DNA of 64,000 nt from the NCBI RefSeq assembly GCF_002243045.1, contig NZ_MBKP01000004.1, positions 62,001 to 126,000 on the forward strand, written 5' to 3'. The notes beneath the pieces were generated by a model, which was not told where the DNA came from, did not search any database, and saw nothing but the letters and a program-made list of their open reading frames with translations. The position numbers and the translations under genes were made by a program. This DNA is from Methanolobus psychrotolerans. GTDB lineage: Archaea > Halobacteriota > Methanosarcinia > Methanosarcinales > Methanosarcinaceae. Shown here piece after piece: positions 27,094-35,164 of this stretch (its first letter is position 1; the number at the start of each line of letters is the position of its first letter).

Positions 27094-27519
27094 ATGGAAA
27101 AAAGTAAACCCATAGTTGTCGCATCGCTGGCAGTTGTTGTATGTGCAAGTATTGTGGGTGCATATATGGTGCTTGGCCCCGGGGTCAATGGTCCGGATAT
27201 CACTTCATCCCAGGCAATTGATATCGTTATGAGCAATCCGAATGCGTCTGAATACTTTTCGTCCCTTTACAAGGTTGAAGACTGGAGAGTTACAACTACA
27301 ACACTTGTTGAATCCTCTCCAAACGGCAATGCTTCCGAAGTTGGGGTATGGAAAGTTGAGATCCTGGAACGCACTTGTGCCTGTGCAGGTGTAAAGCCCC
27401 TGAATGTGATAGAAGGATATGTATCAGCCAGCACCGGTGAGCTTCTGGAAATCAGTGTTGGATACGCTTCCGAAAGTGAATATGATAAGAACACATGTTC
27501 ATCAACAGCCTGTCACTAA
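27094..27519 (+). CDS. exported cysteine-containing protein
   Basis: A 141-residue protein with an N-terminal membrane segment (residues 6-28) and a small extracytoplasmic domain resembling PepSY-type repeats (WKVEI, then GYVSASTGELLEI). Four cysteines are exposed: C95 and C97 (TCACAG) and C135 and C140 near the end. It is followed within six bases by a thioredoxin-CcdA fusion gene, so these cysteines are the likely target of that system, by metal binding or disulfide exchange. No family named with confidence. Confidence 0.75.
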   Translation: MEKSKPIVVASLAVVVCASIVGAYMVLGPGVNGPDITSSQAIDIVMSNPNASEYFSSLYKVEDWRVTTTTLVESSPNGNASEVGVWKVEILERTCACAGVKPLNVIEGYVSASTGELLEISVGYASESEYDKNTCSSTACH

Positions 27520-27524
27520 AAGAT

Positions 27525-28598
27525 ATGAGCAGGATAGTTTTTACTCTGATCCTATTTTTATTGCTTTCAGCCGGAATAGGCAGGGCTGGAAATACATCGG
27601 TCGAATATTTCTATGAGGGCGGATGCCTCAAATGTGAGCAAGCTTCGCCGGTAATTGAGAACGTAATTTCTCAGAATTCAGCCATCGATTTCTTTGCATA
27701 CGAGATTGCTTCCTCATTCAGCATTGCCAGACAATATGGCGTAAAAACAGTTCCTGCGGTTGTCATTAACAGGAGCCTTGTCATAAGCTATGACGACTAT
27801 AAAGGGGACATGGTGTTGTTTGAAACGCTGCTTTCAGAAGGCATTGAAACAGCATCCCCCATTACAGGTGCAACTCCCTCTGAGCTTCCAAATTCTTCAG
27901 CAGCATGGATTACCGATACGCAAACGCCTCTGCTTATATTCATTGCAGGTCTGCTTGCAGGATTCAACCCATGTCTCATTGCAGTGATGGCCTTCCTTGC
28001 ATCAGTTGTAGTATCATCTGCTGGTTCACGCAAAGACATGCTTGTGCTAGTAACAGGTTTTTGTGCTGGTATATTTGTGACCTACATGGTTGTTGGTTTT
28101 GGTATACTGAACACTATCAGTTACTTCCCTGGAATTAGGAAAACGATTACAACTCTAATGGTCCTGTCGGTAGCATTCCTTGGGTTGTGGCATCTTTATG
28201 ATGCATACTATATAAGAAGACACTTAAAATCGTCATTCAAAACCCCTCGATACTTCGTAGACTTCATGAGCAAGGCAGATGGCAAGAATATTCTGCTAAT
28301 ATCATTTGTTGGTGGCGGTCTTTTTTCCCTTGTCAAAGCTCCATGCGTGGGTGCAGTTTATCTCATGATTCTTGAGATGCTAATAACAGGTGACGATCTT
28401 GTAAAAGGTACTCTGTATATGGGTCTTTATAATCTGGGTGTCATTTTGCCGATATTGATTCTTGGTGCTCTCCTTGCTTTTGGTCTCGATCCGAAAAAAG
28501 TTCATGATTTCAGGGAGAAAAAGCGTGTGGAGGTACGCCTCATAACCGGTGTGATCCTTATACTCCTGGCTATACTTCTTAATTTCAATATAATCTGA
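27525..28598 (+). CDS. thioredoxin-fold/CcdA fusion membrane protein
   Basis: A protein of about 357 residues. A signal peptide (residues 1-20) leads into an extracytoplasmic thioredoxin-like domain with C34-L-K-C37 and the cis-proline strand KTVPAVV; a membrane part of about seven helices follows with the CcdA-type cysteine helices GFNPCLIAV and KAPCVGAVYL. It would carry electrons across the membrane to its own thioredoxin domain, like a compact DsbD. ATG 27525 is preferred to an ATG 30 bases upstream because it gives a clean signal peptide; neither has a good binding site. Together with the 27094 gene it is a second thiol-redox module. Confidence 0.83.
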   Translation: MSRIVFTLILFLLLSAGIGRAGNTSVEYFYEGGCLKCEQASPVIENVISQNSAIDFFAYEIASSFSIARQYGVKTVPAVVINRSLVISYDDYKGDMVLFETLLSEGIETASPITGATPSELPNSSAAWITDTQTPLLIFIAGLLAGFNPCLIAVMAFLASVVVSSAGSRKDMLVLVTGFCAGIFVTYMVVGFGILNTISYFPGIRKTITTLMVLSVAFLGLWHLYDAYYIRRHLKSSFKTPRYFVDFMSKADGKNILLISFVGGGLFSLVKAPCVGAVYLMILEMLITGDDLVKGTLYMGLYNLGVILPILILGALLAFGLDPKKVHDFREKKRVEVRLITGVILILLAILLNFNII

Positions 28599-28631
28599 CT
28601 AACAGTGTTGTTTGAGGGTGGCCAGATAAGC

Positions 28632-28988
28632 CTATGGCATAATTATCCGGTATGCAAGGAGTGCTGCACTCAGGCACACTGTTATGTTGAGGATGATATT
28701 CAGCAGGAAATACTTGTTTTCTCCTTCTTCCAGCAATCTGAAACTTTCGTATGCAAAGGTCGAGAAGGTTGTAAAGGAACCTAGCATTCCGGTGCAGATA
28801 AAAAAACCGAGGGATCCTTCAACAGATGTGAAAGTCATTAATGCCAGCACAAAACTCCCGATGGAATTTACGGCCAGGGTTCCTGTGGGAATTTCATTTA
28901 CTCTGGGAATTGCACCGGACACAAGGTATCGGAGTATGGCACCGATAAATCCACCTGTGCCAACAAATATTATTTCAGAGACCACCGC
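28632..28988 (-). CDS. crcB: fluoride ion channel CrcB/Fluc, copy 1
   Basis: A protein of about 118 residues with four membrane helices. Family marks: GGFIGAILRY, TLAVNSIGSF and GSFTTFSTFAYE. Fluc channels export fluoride as dual-topology dimers; paired genes usually make heterodimers with fixed opposite orientation. The start chosen is GTG 28986-28988, nine bases after GGAGG, and it overlaps the end of the second crcB gene. Same operon as moeA. Confidence 0.9.
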   Translation of the reverse strand, partial: AVVSEIIFVGTGGFIGAILRYLVSGAIPRVNEIPTGTLAVNSIGSFVLALMTFTSVEGSLGFFICTGMLGSFTTFSTFAYESFRLLEEGENKYFLLNIILNITVCLSAALLAYRIIMP

Positions 28989-29385
28989 TTTCTTCCCTCC
29001 TTTTAACCACATAAAGGACAATTCCTCTTCCTGTGAACACACCGGCAAGGGTCAGGCAAACATTTGCAAGAATATTGAATGCTGCTTCAATAATATGCAT
29101 CTGGAACGTCTGCATAGTAAATGCAGAAAAAGTGGTAAGTGAACCTAAAAATCCAATTCCGAAGAACATCCGGATTCTGGGAGATACATATCCCAGGTAC
29201 TCGGAGTTATACATAAGAAAACCAAGCAGTATGCTCCCAAGCACATTAACTGCAAGAGTGCCTGATGCAGGTTCTAAGAGCCCTGCTACAAGGTATCTTG
29301 CAATTGCCCCGAGGAATCCTCCGATTCCGATGGTAAGGATTTCAAGACCTTTGTCTATAGAAGAATTGTTATTCAATGAGCACAA
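28975..29385 (-). CDS. crcB: fluoride ion channel CrcB/Fluc, copy 2
   Basis: A 136-residue four-helix protein with GGFLGAIARY, TLAVNVLGS and GSLTTFSAFTMQT. It is the likely heterodimer partner of copy 1, with which it overlaps by 14 bases. Its start is uncertain: TTG at 29383-29385 lies within the last codons of moeA, and a second TTG follows nine bases later. The overlap with moeA shows tight translational coupling to a molybdopterin enzyme, which is an unusual neighbour. Confidence 0.88.
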   Translation of the reverse strand: MCSLNNNSSIDKGLEILTIGIGGFLGAIARYLVAGLLEPASGTLAVNVLGSILLGFLMYNSEYLGYVSPRIRMFFGIGFLGSLTTFSAFTMQTFQMHIIEAAFNILANVCLTLAGVFTGRGIVLYVVKRREESGGL

Positions 29386-30553
29386 CGTCCACTTTGTTTC
29401 CTTCTTCGTATCCTTCTACGTTCTCCGGGATAATCACAAATCCATCGGATTTCGCAATGGAACTTAGTATGCCGGCACCTGCTGTCATAAGTGGATGAGC
29501 TACATCTCCTTCTAGTATGACCCTTGCATAACTAAGGTATCCTTCCCTGGACATTATTTTCCCGCTAAGGGTTGCTTTTACCTTTGTATCAGGTATATCT
29601 GGTATATTTCCGGCTTTTCTAAGTGCAGGTTTCCCAAATGCAAAGAGAGCTACAAGGCCTGCAGCCGGATATCCTGGCATACAGAGGATAGGGACGTTGT
29701 CCGCAACTCCCAGTGCAGTGGGTTTTCCAGGGCTGAGCCCTACGCCGTGAACAAGCTTCTTTCCCAGTTTTTCAACAATTCCAGGTACATAATCCTTATC
29801 TCCCACAGAAGTTCCGCCTGAAACAACTATCATGTCAGCGTCAAGATTAGTTTTGATGGCCTCTTCTATGAGTTGTTTGTTCTCAGGAACAATTTCACAG
29901 TAACGTGCAATTCCGCCCCACTTCTTTACATATTCTCCTATCATGAGGCTGTTGATATCCAGTGTCTTGCCGGGTGGCAGGACATCATCACCGGGCAATG
30001 GCAGAAGGTCGTTACCTGTGGGAACAATGGCAACAACAGGTTTTGCATATACTTTCACATCATTGATCCCAAGGGATGCGAGTACGGCAACATCGCATGG
30101 CCTGAGAAAGTGACCTTTGTTGAAGATTATCTCTTTCTTCCTTACATCTTCTCCAATCTCGCCCACGTTCTTGCCCGGATGAACCTGTGCCCGGATCTCT
30201 ATCATATCGCCGATAGATATTGTATCTTCCATCATAAGCACAGCATCAGCTTCATCAGGGACATAATCCCCTGTATTTACCGGAGCGCATGTGCTTTCCA
30301 TCACTTCATCTGATACCTGCAGCATCACAGGGTTTGTGGGTGAAGCTCCAATAAGGTCAACAGACCTGACGGCAAAGCCGTCCATGGCGGAACGGCGGTA
30401 ATGAGGTACGTTACGGGGTGCAAGTATGCTTGTTGAAAGCACCCGGCCAATCGATGATGTCGCAGGAAGTTGTTCTGTTCTGTCCATACTTTTAATTTCA
30501 TCAAGGAACAGTTCCTTTGCTTTTCCTACGTCAGTACGTTCTCTGAATAACAT
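29369..30553 (-). CDS. moeA: molybdopterin molybdenumtransferase
   Basis: A 394-residue MoeA. Domain marks: RSAMDGFAVRS near residue 55, the GDYVPDEADAVLMME segment, VSGGTSVGDKDYV near residue 255 and CMPGYPAA near residue 310. MoeA inserts molybdate (or tungstate) into adenylated molybdopterin made by MoaB. It stands 28 bases downstream of a MoaD-like gene and overlaps crcB, forming a four-gene run. Confidence 0.94.
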   Translation of the reverse strand: MLFRERTDVGKAKELFLDEIKSMDRTEQLPATSSIGRVLSTSILAPRNVPHYRRSAMDGFAVRSVDLIGASPTNPVMLQVSDEVMESTCAPVNTGDYVPDEADAVLMMEDTISIGDMIEIRAQVHPGKNVGEIGEDVRKKEIIFNKGHFLRPCDVAVLASLGINDVKVYAKPVVAIVPTGNDLLPLPGDDVLPPGKTLDINSLMIGEYVKKWGGIARYCEIVPENKQLIEEAIKTNLDADMIVVSGGTSVGDKDYVPGIVEKLGKKLVHGVGLSPGKPTALGVADNVPILCMPGYPAAGLVALFAFGKPALRKAGNIPDIPDTKVKATLSGKIMSREGYLSYARVILEGDVAHPLMTAGAGILSSIAKSDGFVIIPENVEGYEEGNKVDVVLIE

Positions 30554-30581
30554 TGTACTTCCTCTTTTTTACGTATGATAA

Positions 30582-30863
30582 TCATCCGCCTGAAACCGGG
30601 GGGAAAACTCCCATTTCATCGCCGTCACTGAGGATTGTATCCAATCCTTCCATGTGTTTTATGTTGTTCCCGTTGAGGAATACGTTGATGTAACCGCAAA
30701 GTTTCACCTCTTTACCGGACTGGAATATGAGTTCATTCAAAGGTGGATATTGTTCTGTAAGGGAAAGCAGAACTTCTTTTACAGTATCTCCTGATATTGT
30801 TAGAGAAGACGTTTGTGCAATCTCTCTCAGATTTGCAAAAAGTTTCACATTAATGTTTGCCAT
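30582..30863 (-). CDS. MoaD/ThiS-like ubiquitin-fold protein (SAMP type)
   Basis: A 93-residue beta-grasp protein ending in the di-glycine needed for adenylation and thiocarboxylation (PPVSGG). Start region NVKLFANLREIA is typical of MoaD. Archaeal members serve in molybdopterin synthesis as sulfur carriers or in protein conjugation as SAMPs; location before moeA favours the cofactor role. No MoaE or E1-like gene is in the window. Confidence 0.9.
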   Translation of the reverse strand: MANINVKLFANLREIAQTSSLTISGDTVKEVLLSLTEQYPPLNELIFQSGKEVKLCGYINVFLNGNNIKHMEGLDTILSDGDEMGVFPPVSGG

Positions 30864-30975
30864 GGGGACATTATTCCCCGCGGATATGTTATAAAACTAA
30901 TCCATGTAAAAAATCAAGCAACGGTCAGGTAAACTGCGAAATTACATATATCACAAAAGATAGCATAAAAAGTTA

Positions 30976-31053
30976 TGGTGGGATAGCGCGGATTTGAACC
31001 GCGGTCCAAGCGTCCCAAACGCTCGAGGATGGACCAAGCTACCCTACTATCCC
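30976..31053 (-). tRNA. tRNA-Pro (anticodon TGG)
   Basis: On the minus strand the acceptor arms GGGATAG and CTATCCC pair, the anticodon stem GAGCG/CGCTT closes the loop TTTGGGA (anticodon TGG), and the T-arm GCGG-TTCAAAT-CCGC is canonical. The discriminator A and an encoded CCA follow at 30976-30979. The D-arm has a weak G-T pair. A TTTTTATGC element lies upstream near 31095-31103. Confidence 0.95.
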
Positions 31054-31199
31054 AGTCAGCTTAAGAAGGGTAGCTCTGCAATAGCATTTATTGCATAAAA
31101 AGGTTTCGTGAGAATAAGGATACTATGGATAAAATATGGGCAAAAACACGGTAATATCTATGAAAAAAGCAGTTTTTTGATCACTGATCCTCTGCCCGG

Positions 31200-31442
31200 T
31201 CAAAAGCCCTGCTTCAACTTCCTATACTCACCAATAACAAAGACTGTGATAACTGTCACCGATAGCTCAATGGGTATTTCTGAGCTGTCAAGCAGCATTT
31301 ATCTCAGGGCTTCCACTCCGTATGCCAGAGGGTTGAGGTGAACCGGAGTGCTCAGCCACCCGGAGATTCTATCATTGATGCAAGTGTTATGCCAAGCCCG
31401 ATGGATCCAAGCCTCATTCTGAGCATTCTCGGGGTACAGGGC
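31200..31442 (-). pseudogene. relic of an ABC-2 transporter permease
   Basis: Read on the minus strand, two pieces of an ABC-2 permease survive in different frames. The first (near 31442-31365) gives GLGITLASMIESPGG followed by TGA, matching the segment before the reentrant region. The second (near 31362-31200) gives STPVHLNPLAYGVEALR, a TAA, then MLLDSSEIPIELSVTVITVF, matching the conserved NPLTYGVDALR end and last helix. The region between, normally about 30 residues, is deleted. No ATPase partner is nearby. The relic fills most of the gap between the UbiX gene and tRNA-Pro. Confidence 0.7.
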
Positions 31443-31465
31443 AGTTTTCTCAAGAACGGCCCATA

Positions 31466-32017
31466 TCATTCCCAGCGCTTGAAAACCTCGTTGTCAATGC
31501 CAATCAGGTCAAGGGCACGTCCTGCCATTGAGTCTACCAGATCATTAATAGTCTGTGGTCTAGAATAGAACCCCGGGCATGCAGGAAGTATGATCCCGCC
31601 AGCTCTTTCCAGCCTGAGCATATTCTCAAGGTGTATCTGGTTCAGGGGTGTTTCACGTGGCATCAGGATGAGTTTTCTTCTCTCTTTCAGGCAGACATCT
31701 GCAACCCTGCCAATCAGGTTATCTGACATGCCACCTGCAATCTCTCCAAGCGTCTTCATACTGCAAGGGGCAACAACCATCCCGTCAAACCTGTGGGAAC
31801 CGCTTGCAATGGGAGCTGTGAAATCGCTTTCATCATAAACTACGTCTGCCAGTCCTTCGACATAGCTGATGTCATAGTCTGTCTCTATCTCAATTATTTG
31901 TTTTGCAGATCTTGTTATGATCAGGTGGGTCATTATATCTGTCTCTGCAAGTATTTCCAGTAACCTTATCCCGTAAGCAGAGCCTGATGCTCCGCTGATG
32001 CCTATTACTATTTCCAT
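31466..32017 (-). CDS. ubiX: UbiX-type flavin prenyltransferase
   Basis: A 183-residue flavoprotein. The FMN loop GISGASGSAYGIRLLE opens the chain, and GMVVAPCSMKTLGEIAGGMSDNLI plus LMPRETPLNQIHLENM are the classic family blocks. UbiX makes prenylated FMN from dimethylallyl phosphate and FMN for UbiD decarboxylases. The start overlaps the last base of the LpdD-like gene upstream. No UbiD gene lies in the window. Confidence 0.93.
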   Translation of the reverse strand: MEIVIGISGASGSAYGIRLLEILAETDIMTHLIITRSAKQIIEIETDYDISYVEGLADVVYDESDFTAPIASGSHRFDGMVVAPCSMKTLGEIAGGMSDNLIGRVADVCLKERRKLILMPRETPLNQIHLENMLRLERAGGIILPACPGFYSRPQTINDLVDSMAGRALDLIGIDNEVFKRWE

Positions 32018-32376
32018 TAGAAGCCCTCCTGAATTATAACCGACAGCTCATCGATCATTTCCCTGGAAACAGAGACAATTTCCTCTATCTCCTTTTTTGT
32101 AATATTGTCCAGATGGATCCCAACTATAAATACAGATGCAGATTTGCTGGCCTCACTGATTACCTTTGCTCCAAGTAATGCAATATCTGTTTCCCTGTGT
32201 CCCGGATTTGTTATCACCGAAGAGGAAGATCGTCCTGAACTCTTATCGTAGAATCCCACGGCAACTGCTCCCACATGCTCATCTCCGCCCATGAGGCAGA
32301 CAATGTGGTCTTTTCCTGCCTTATTCCATTCTATATGGAGGCTTATCCTAGCTGCAATTTTCTTTATCTGGTACAT
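32017..32376 (-). CDS. LpdD-like protein, possible prenyl-FMN chaperone
   Basis: A 119-residue small protein with no membrane segment. It has two beta-rich halves, the GHRETDIALLGAKV block after a short serine run, and VFIVGIHLDNITKKEIEEI. I recognise it as related to LpdD, a small partner of UbiD-type gallate decarboxylases thought to help prenylated flavin delivery; the overlap with ubiX by one base supports this. The family assignment is from memory and moderately sure. Confidence 0.6.
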   Translation of the reverse strand: MYQIKKIAARISLHIEWNKAGKDHIVCLMGGDEHVGAVAVGFYDKSSGRSSSSVITNPGHRETDIALLGAKVISEASKSASVFIVGIHLDNITKKEIEEIVSVSREMIDELSVIIQEGF

Positions 32377-32377
32377 C

Positions 32378-33580
32378 CTACCCCTCTATTTCACTCAGAC
32401 GAAACTGTTTTGTTGTTCTTTTTACATCAAAGAAATTCCTGGCGGCTTTGGCTACTTCTTCCCTGTGTTCTTTAGGAGTGTAGACTCCCATCTTCCAGTT
32501 ATCACGGTGAGCCTGTTCAAGTGTTGCAACGATGTTTGAAGCTTCATCCAGGCGCAACATTCTGTTATTCACCTTCACCAATGCCTTCATTTCAGCTATT
32601 TCAGGACTCTTTGGAATATCGATTAGCACGCTTTCCGGGTCAATACCCACGTCTTCCGCAATCTCGGCCTCAACTCGTGTGATATTCTTGCGGTGTCTTA
32701 ACACACCTTCACCTACTTCATCAAATCCTACGTACAATGCTCTTTTGTAGAGTTTCCTGTTGTCCAGTTTATTTGCCAGTTCTCCTGCGTAACCATCATC
32801 ATTGCGTATCATTTCAAAAAGCCTTGAATCATCTATCTTCCGCAGGTCAAAGGGGTCTAATATTTTCTTTTGTATAAGGTCATCCACTGCCCTTATGAAC
32901 ATGGTTTCAGCTATCCTTGAAACGTGGTGATAGTAAACGGATGGATGCATCAGGAACCTGGATACTAATAATGATTCTGCTGCCTTGACACCGCCTGCGG
33001 TGACAACAAGTTTGTTCTCATAGAACTTCATTTCATTGATGAGCCTGACATGGTCGACAAGACCGAAAGCAACTCCTGTGTAATGCGAGTCCCTGACAAG
33101 ATAGTCCATCCTGTCAACATCGATCTCACTGTTGAGTATCTTCCCAAGGTCTGTCTTTCCTTGTATGTGGTCCTCGATGGTTGCCGGATTCAAACCATGC
33201 TCGTTCAGTATCTCCCCAAGCTCGCCTTTTTTCAGAATTGCCCTGACATCCTCATGCCTTTGCCTTGTATAATGTTTAGTAAGGCTTTCTGTAACATGCG
33301 AAAAAGGACCGTGTCCAACATCATGAAGAAGGGCAGAAACTCTCAGTTCCTTTTTTTCTTCATCAGTCACAGAATCTATCTTCTCTGTGAGCATGGTGGC
33401 AAGATGCATCACACCAAGGGAATGTTCAAAACGCGTATGGTTTGCTCCGGGATACACAAGGTTTGAGAGCCCAAGCTGGCTTATTCTTCTCAGGCGTTGC
33501 ATCTGCGGTGAATCTATTAGCGATAACGTAAGAGTATCAAGCTCAATATAACCATGAATCGGGTCACGGATGACTTTCAT
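32378..33580 (-). CDS. HD-domain phosphohydrolase, SAMHD1/YdhJ-like
   Basis: A 400-residue HD hydrolase. The metal-binding HD pair is in ALLHDVGHGPFSH near residue 87, preceded by NHTRFEHSLGV and followed by IDVDRMDYLVRDS. Members of this COG1078 group cut dNTPs or other nucleotides. The gene begins the HD-LpdD-UbiX run with one or two bases between genes, although a functional link with prenyl-FMN is not obvious. It is divergent from cofD. Confidence 0.9.
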   Translation of the reverse strand: MKVIRDPIHGYIELDTLTLSLIDSPQMQRLRRISQLGLSNLVYPGANHTRFEHSLGVMHLATMLTEKIDSVTDEEKKELRVSALLHDVGHGPFSHVTESLTKHYTRQRHEDVRAILKKGELGEILNEHGLNPATIEDHIQGKTDLGKILNSEIDVDRMDYLVRDSHYTGVAFGLVDHVRLINEMKFYENKLVVTAGGVKAAESLLVSRFLMHPSVYYHHVSRIAETMFIRAVDDLIQKKILDPFDLRKIDDSRLFEMIRNDDGYAGELANKLDNRKLYKRALYVGFDEVGEGVLRHRKNITRVEAEIAEDVGIDPESVLIDIPKSPEIAEMKALVKVNNRMLRLDEASNIVATLEQAHRDNWKMGVYTPKEHREEVAKAARNFFDVKRTTKQFRLSEIEG

Positions 33581-33637
33581 ATATTTTAAATATGCGTCAT
33601 CTTATAATGATATTCCGATAAACAGGAAGAGTAAAAA

Positions 33638-34561
33638 ATGATAATTTTCTCAGGCGGTACCGGTACTCCCAAATTACTGAATGGTCTTCGGGAAGTGATT
33701 CCGGAGGAAGAAATAACAGTCGTAGTCAACACAGCGGAGGATATATGGGTATCCGGCAACCTGATAACGCCGGACATTGACACTGTACTCTATCTGTTTT
33801 CAGGCAGGATCGACAGTTCCCGCTGGTGGGGGGTCAAAGGTGACACATACAGGACACATGAAGCCATGAAAGCACTCGGGCACAATGAGGTCATGATGCT
33901 TGGTGACCAGGATCGTGCAACCCACATCATGCGCTCTGATTATCTCCGTAGTGGAATGACTCTTACAGAAGCCACAACTCAGCTTTGCAGTTCTTTTGGG
34001 GTTAAAGCAACGGTGTTACCCATGTCCGATGATCCTGTATCTTCAATAGTAAGCACACCAGAGGGAAAAATGCATTTCCAGGATTTCTGGGTAGGAAAAC
34101 ATGGAGAACCTGAGGTTCTGGACGTGTGTCAGGAAGGTATTGAAACTGCTTCCATCTCTCCGGCTGTTATGGATGCACTTGAGGACGAAGATGAGGTTCT
34201 TATAGGCCCCAGCAATCCGATTACAAGCATCGGTCCTGTAATTGAGCTACCTGGGATGCGGAATATTCTCAAAAACAAAAAGGTCATAGCTGTAAGTCCT
34301 ATAATCGGCAATGAACCGGTAAGCGGACCGGCTGGTAAGTTAATGGCCGCAAGGGGAATTGAAGTTTCATCCTATGGGGTTGCCTCCTATTATTCTGATT
34401 TCCTTGATCTTATTGTCATCGATAAGCGTGATCGTATTGATGACAACATGTTCATTAAGCTCGGTTGTCATGTCTCAAGAGCGGATACTTTGATGAAGTC
34501 GGCAAATATAAGCACCAATTTATCTATTTTTATCAAACAAATATTCAGGGATATGAAATAG
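33638..34561 (+). CDS. cofD: 2-phospho-L-lactate transferase (F420 synthesis)
   Basis: A 307-residue CofD. It opens with FSGGTGTPKLLNGL, has NTAEDIWVSGNLITPDIDTVLY and LGDQDRATH, and the IGPSNPITSIGPV block near residue 190. The enzyme joins the lactyl-, enolpyruvyl- or glyceryl-phospho moiety to Fo to make F420-0, the hydride carrier of methanogenesis. It ends in TAG. The family length is about 305, so it is complete. Confidence 0.96.
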   Translation: MIIFSGGTGTPKLLNGLREVIPEEEITVVVNTAEDIWVSGNLITPDIDTVLYLFSGRIDSSRWWGVKGDTYRTHEAMKALGHNEVMMLGDQDRATHIMRSDYLRSGMTLTEATTQLCSSFGVKATVLPMSDDPVSSIVSTPEGKMHFQDFWVGKHGEPEVLDVCQEGIETASISPAVMDALEDEDEVLIGPSNPITSIGPVIELPGMRNILKNKKVIAVSPIIGNEPVSGPAGKLMAARGIEVSSYGVASYYSDFLDLIVIDKRDRIDDNMFIKLGCHVSRADTLMKSANISTNLSIFIKQIFRDMK

Positions 34562-34697
34562 CCTTCTCTATTTCTATTTTTATTGCCATCTACACCGCTA
34601 AATATTTTAATAGGTATATTTTTATTATTTTAAAGCATATATTCGATATCTTCAATCAGAGGGTATAGATCACAAAACAGACTCTCAAGGTGAAATT

Positions 34698-35105
34698 TTG
34701 GGTGATGAATGGAAAATCGATATGAATCTCCCTGATATAGGGATGATGGTCACGCTTATGACAACTGCTATATGCTCGGTAATAATGGGCGCCGCAGAAA
34801 TAGCTTACACTATGTTATGGATCACAGCTTCGTACGTGAGGCACGGAAAAGACTTTTTTCTTGATCTCTTAAATGCAAAAGCTCTTACATGGACTGCAGA
34901 ATATATCCTTGTAGCAGGATCACTGTTGCTGCTGTCATCGATGTTGTTCCTGTTGAGTACGTCATTTTCTTTGTATGAACTTAACGGGCTTGCGAAGAAG
35001 GCAGAAAAAAAAGTACACATCAGAATAGTGTTTGGTTTTTTTGCAGGAGGGCTTTTACTCTTGTTCCTGGCTCTCATTTCTGCGATAATCCTAAGGTATC
35101 TGTAA
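34698..35105 (+). CDS. small membrane protein, unknown
   Basis: A 135-residue protein with three hydrophobic helices: residues 15-45, 70-92 and 108-133. A small basic loop (KKAEKKVHIR) lies between the last two. The start is TTG 34698, chosen because AGGTGA lies five bases upstream. It sits 59 bases before the chelatase-like AAA gene. No family recognised. Confidence 0.6.
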   Translation: MGDEWKIDMNLPDIGMMVTLMTTAICSVIMGAAEIAYTMLWITASYVRHGKDFFLDLLNAKALTWTAEYILVAGSLLLLSSMLFLLSTSFSLYELNGLAKKAEKKVHIRIVFGFFAGGLLLLFLALISAIILRYL

Positions 35106-35164
35106 ATGCAGCCAACTGTTAACAAGTTACAATATGCAAGATTTCATTAGAGAAAGGCGATAAT

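Noticed and set aside
30582-30863. A SAMP conjugation system
   Set aside because: Only the ubiquitin-like protein is present, next to moeA; no E1-like or protease gene is in the window, so the cofactor role is simpler.
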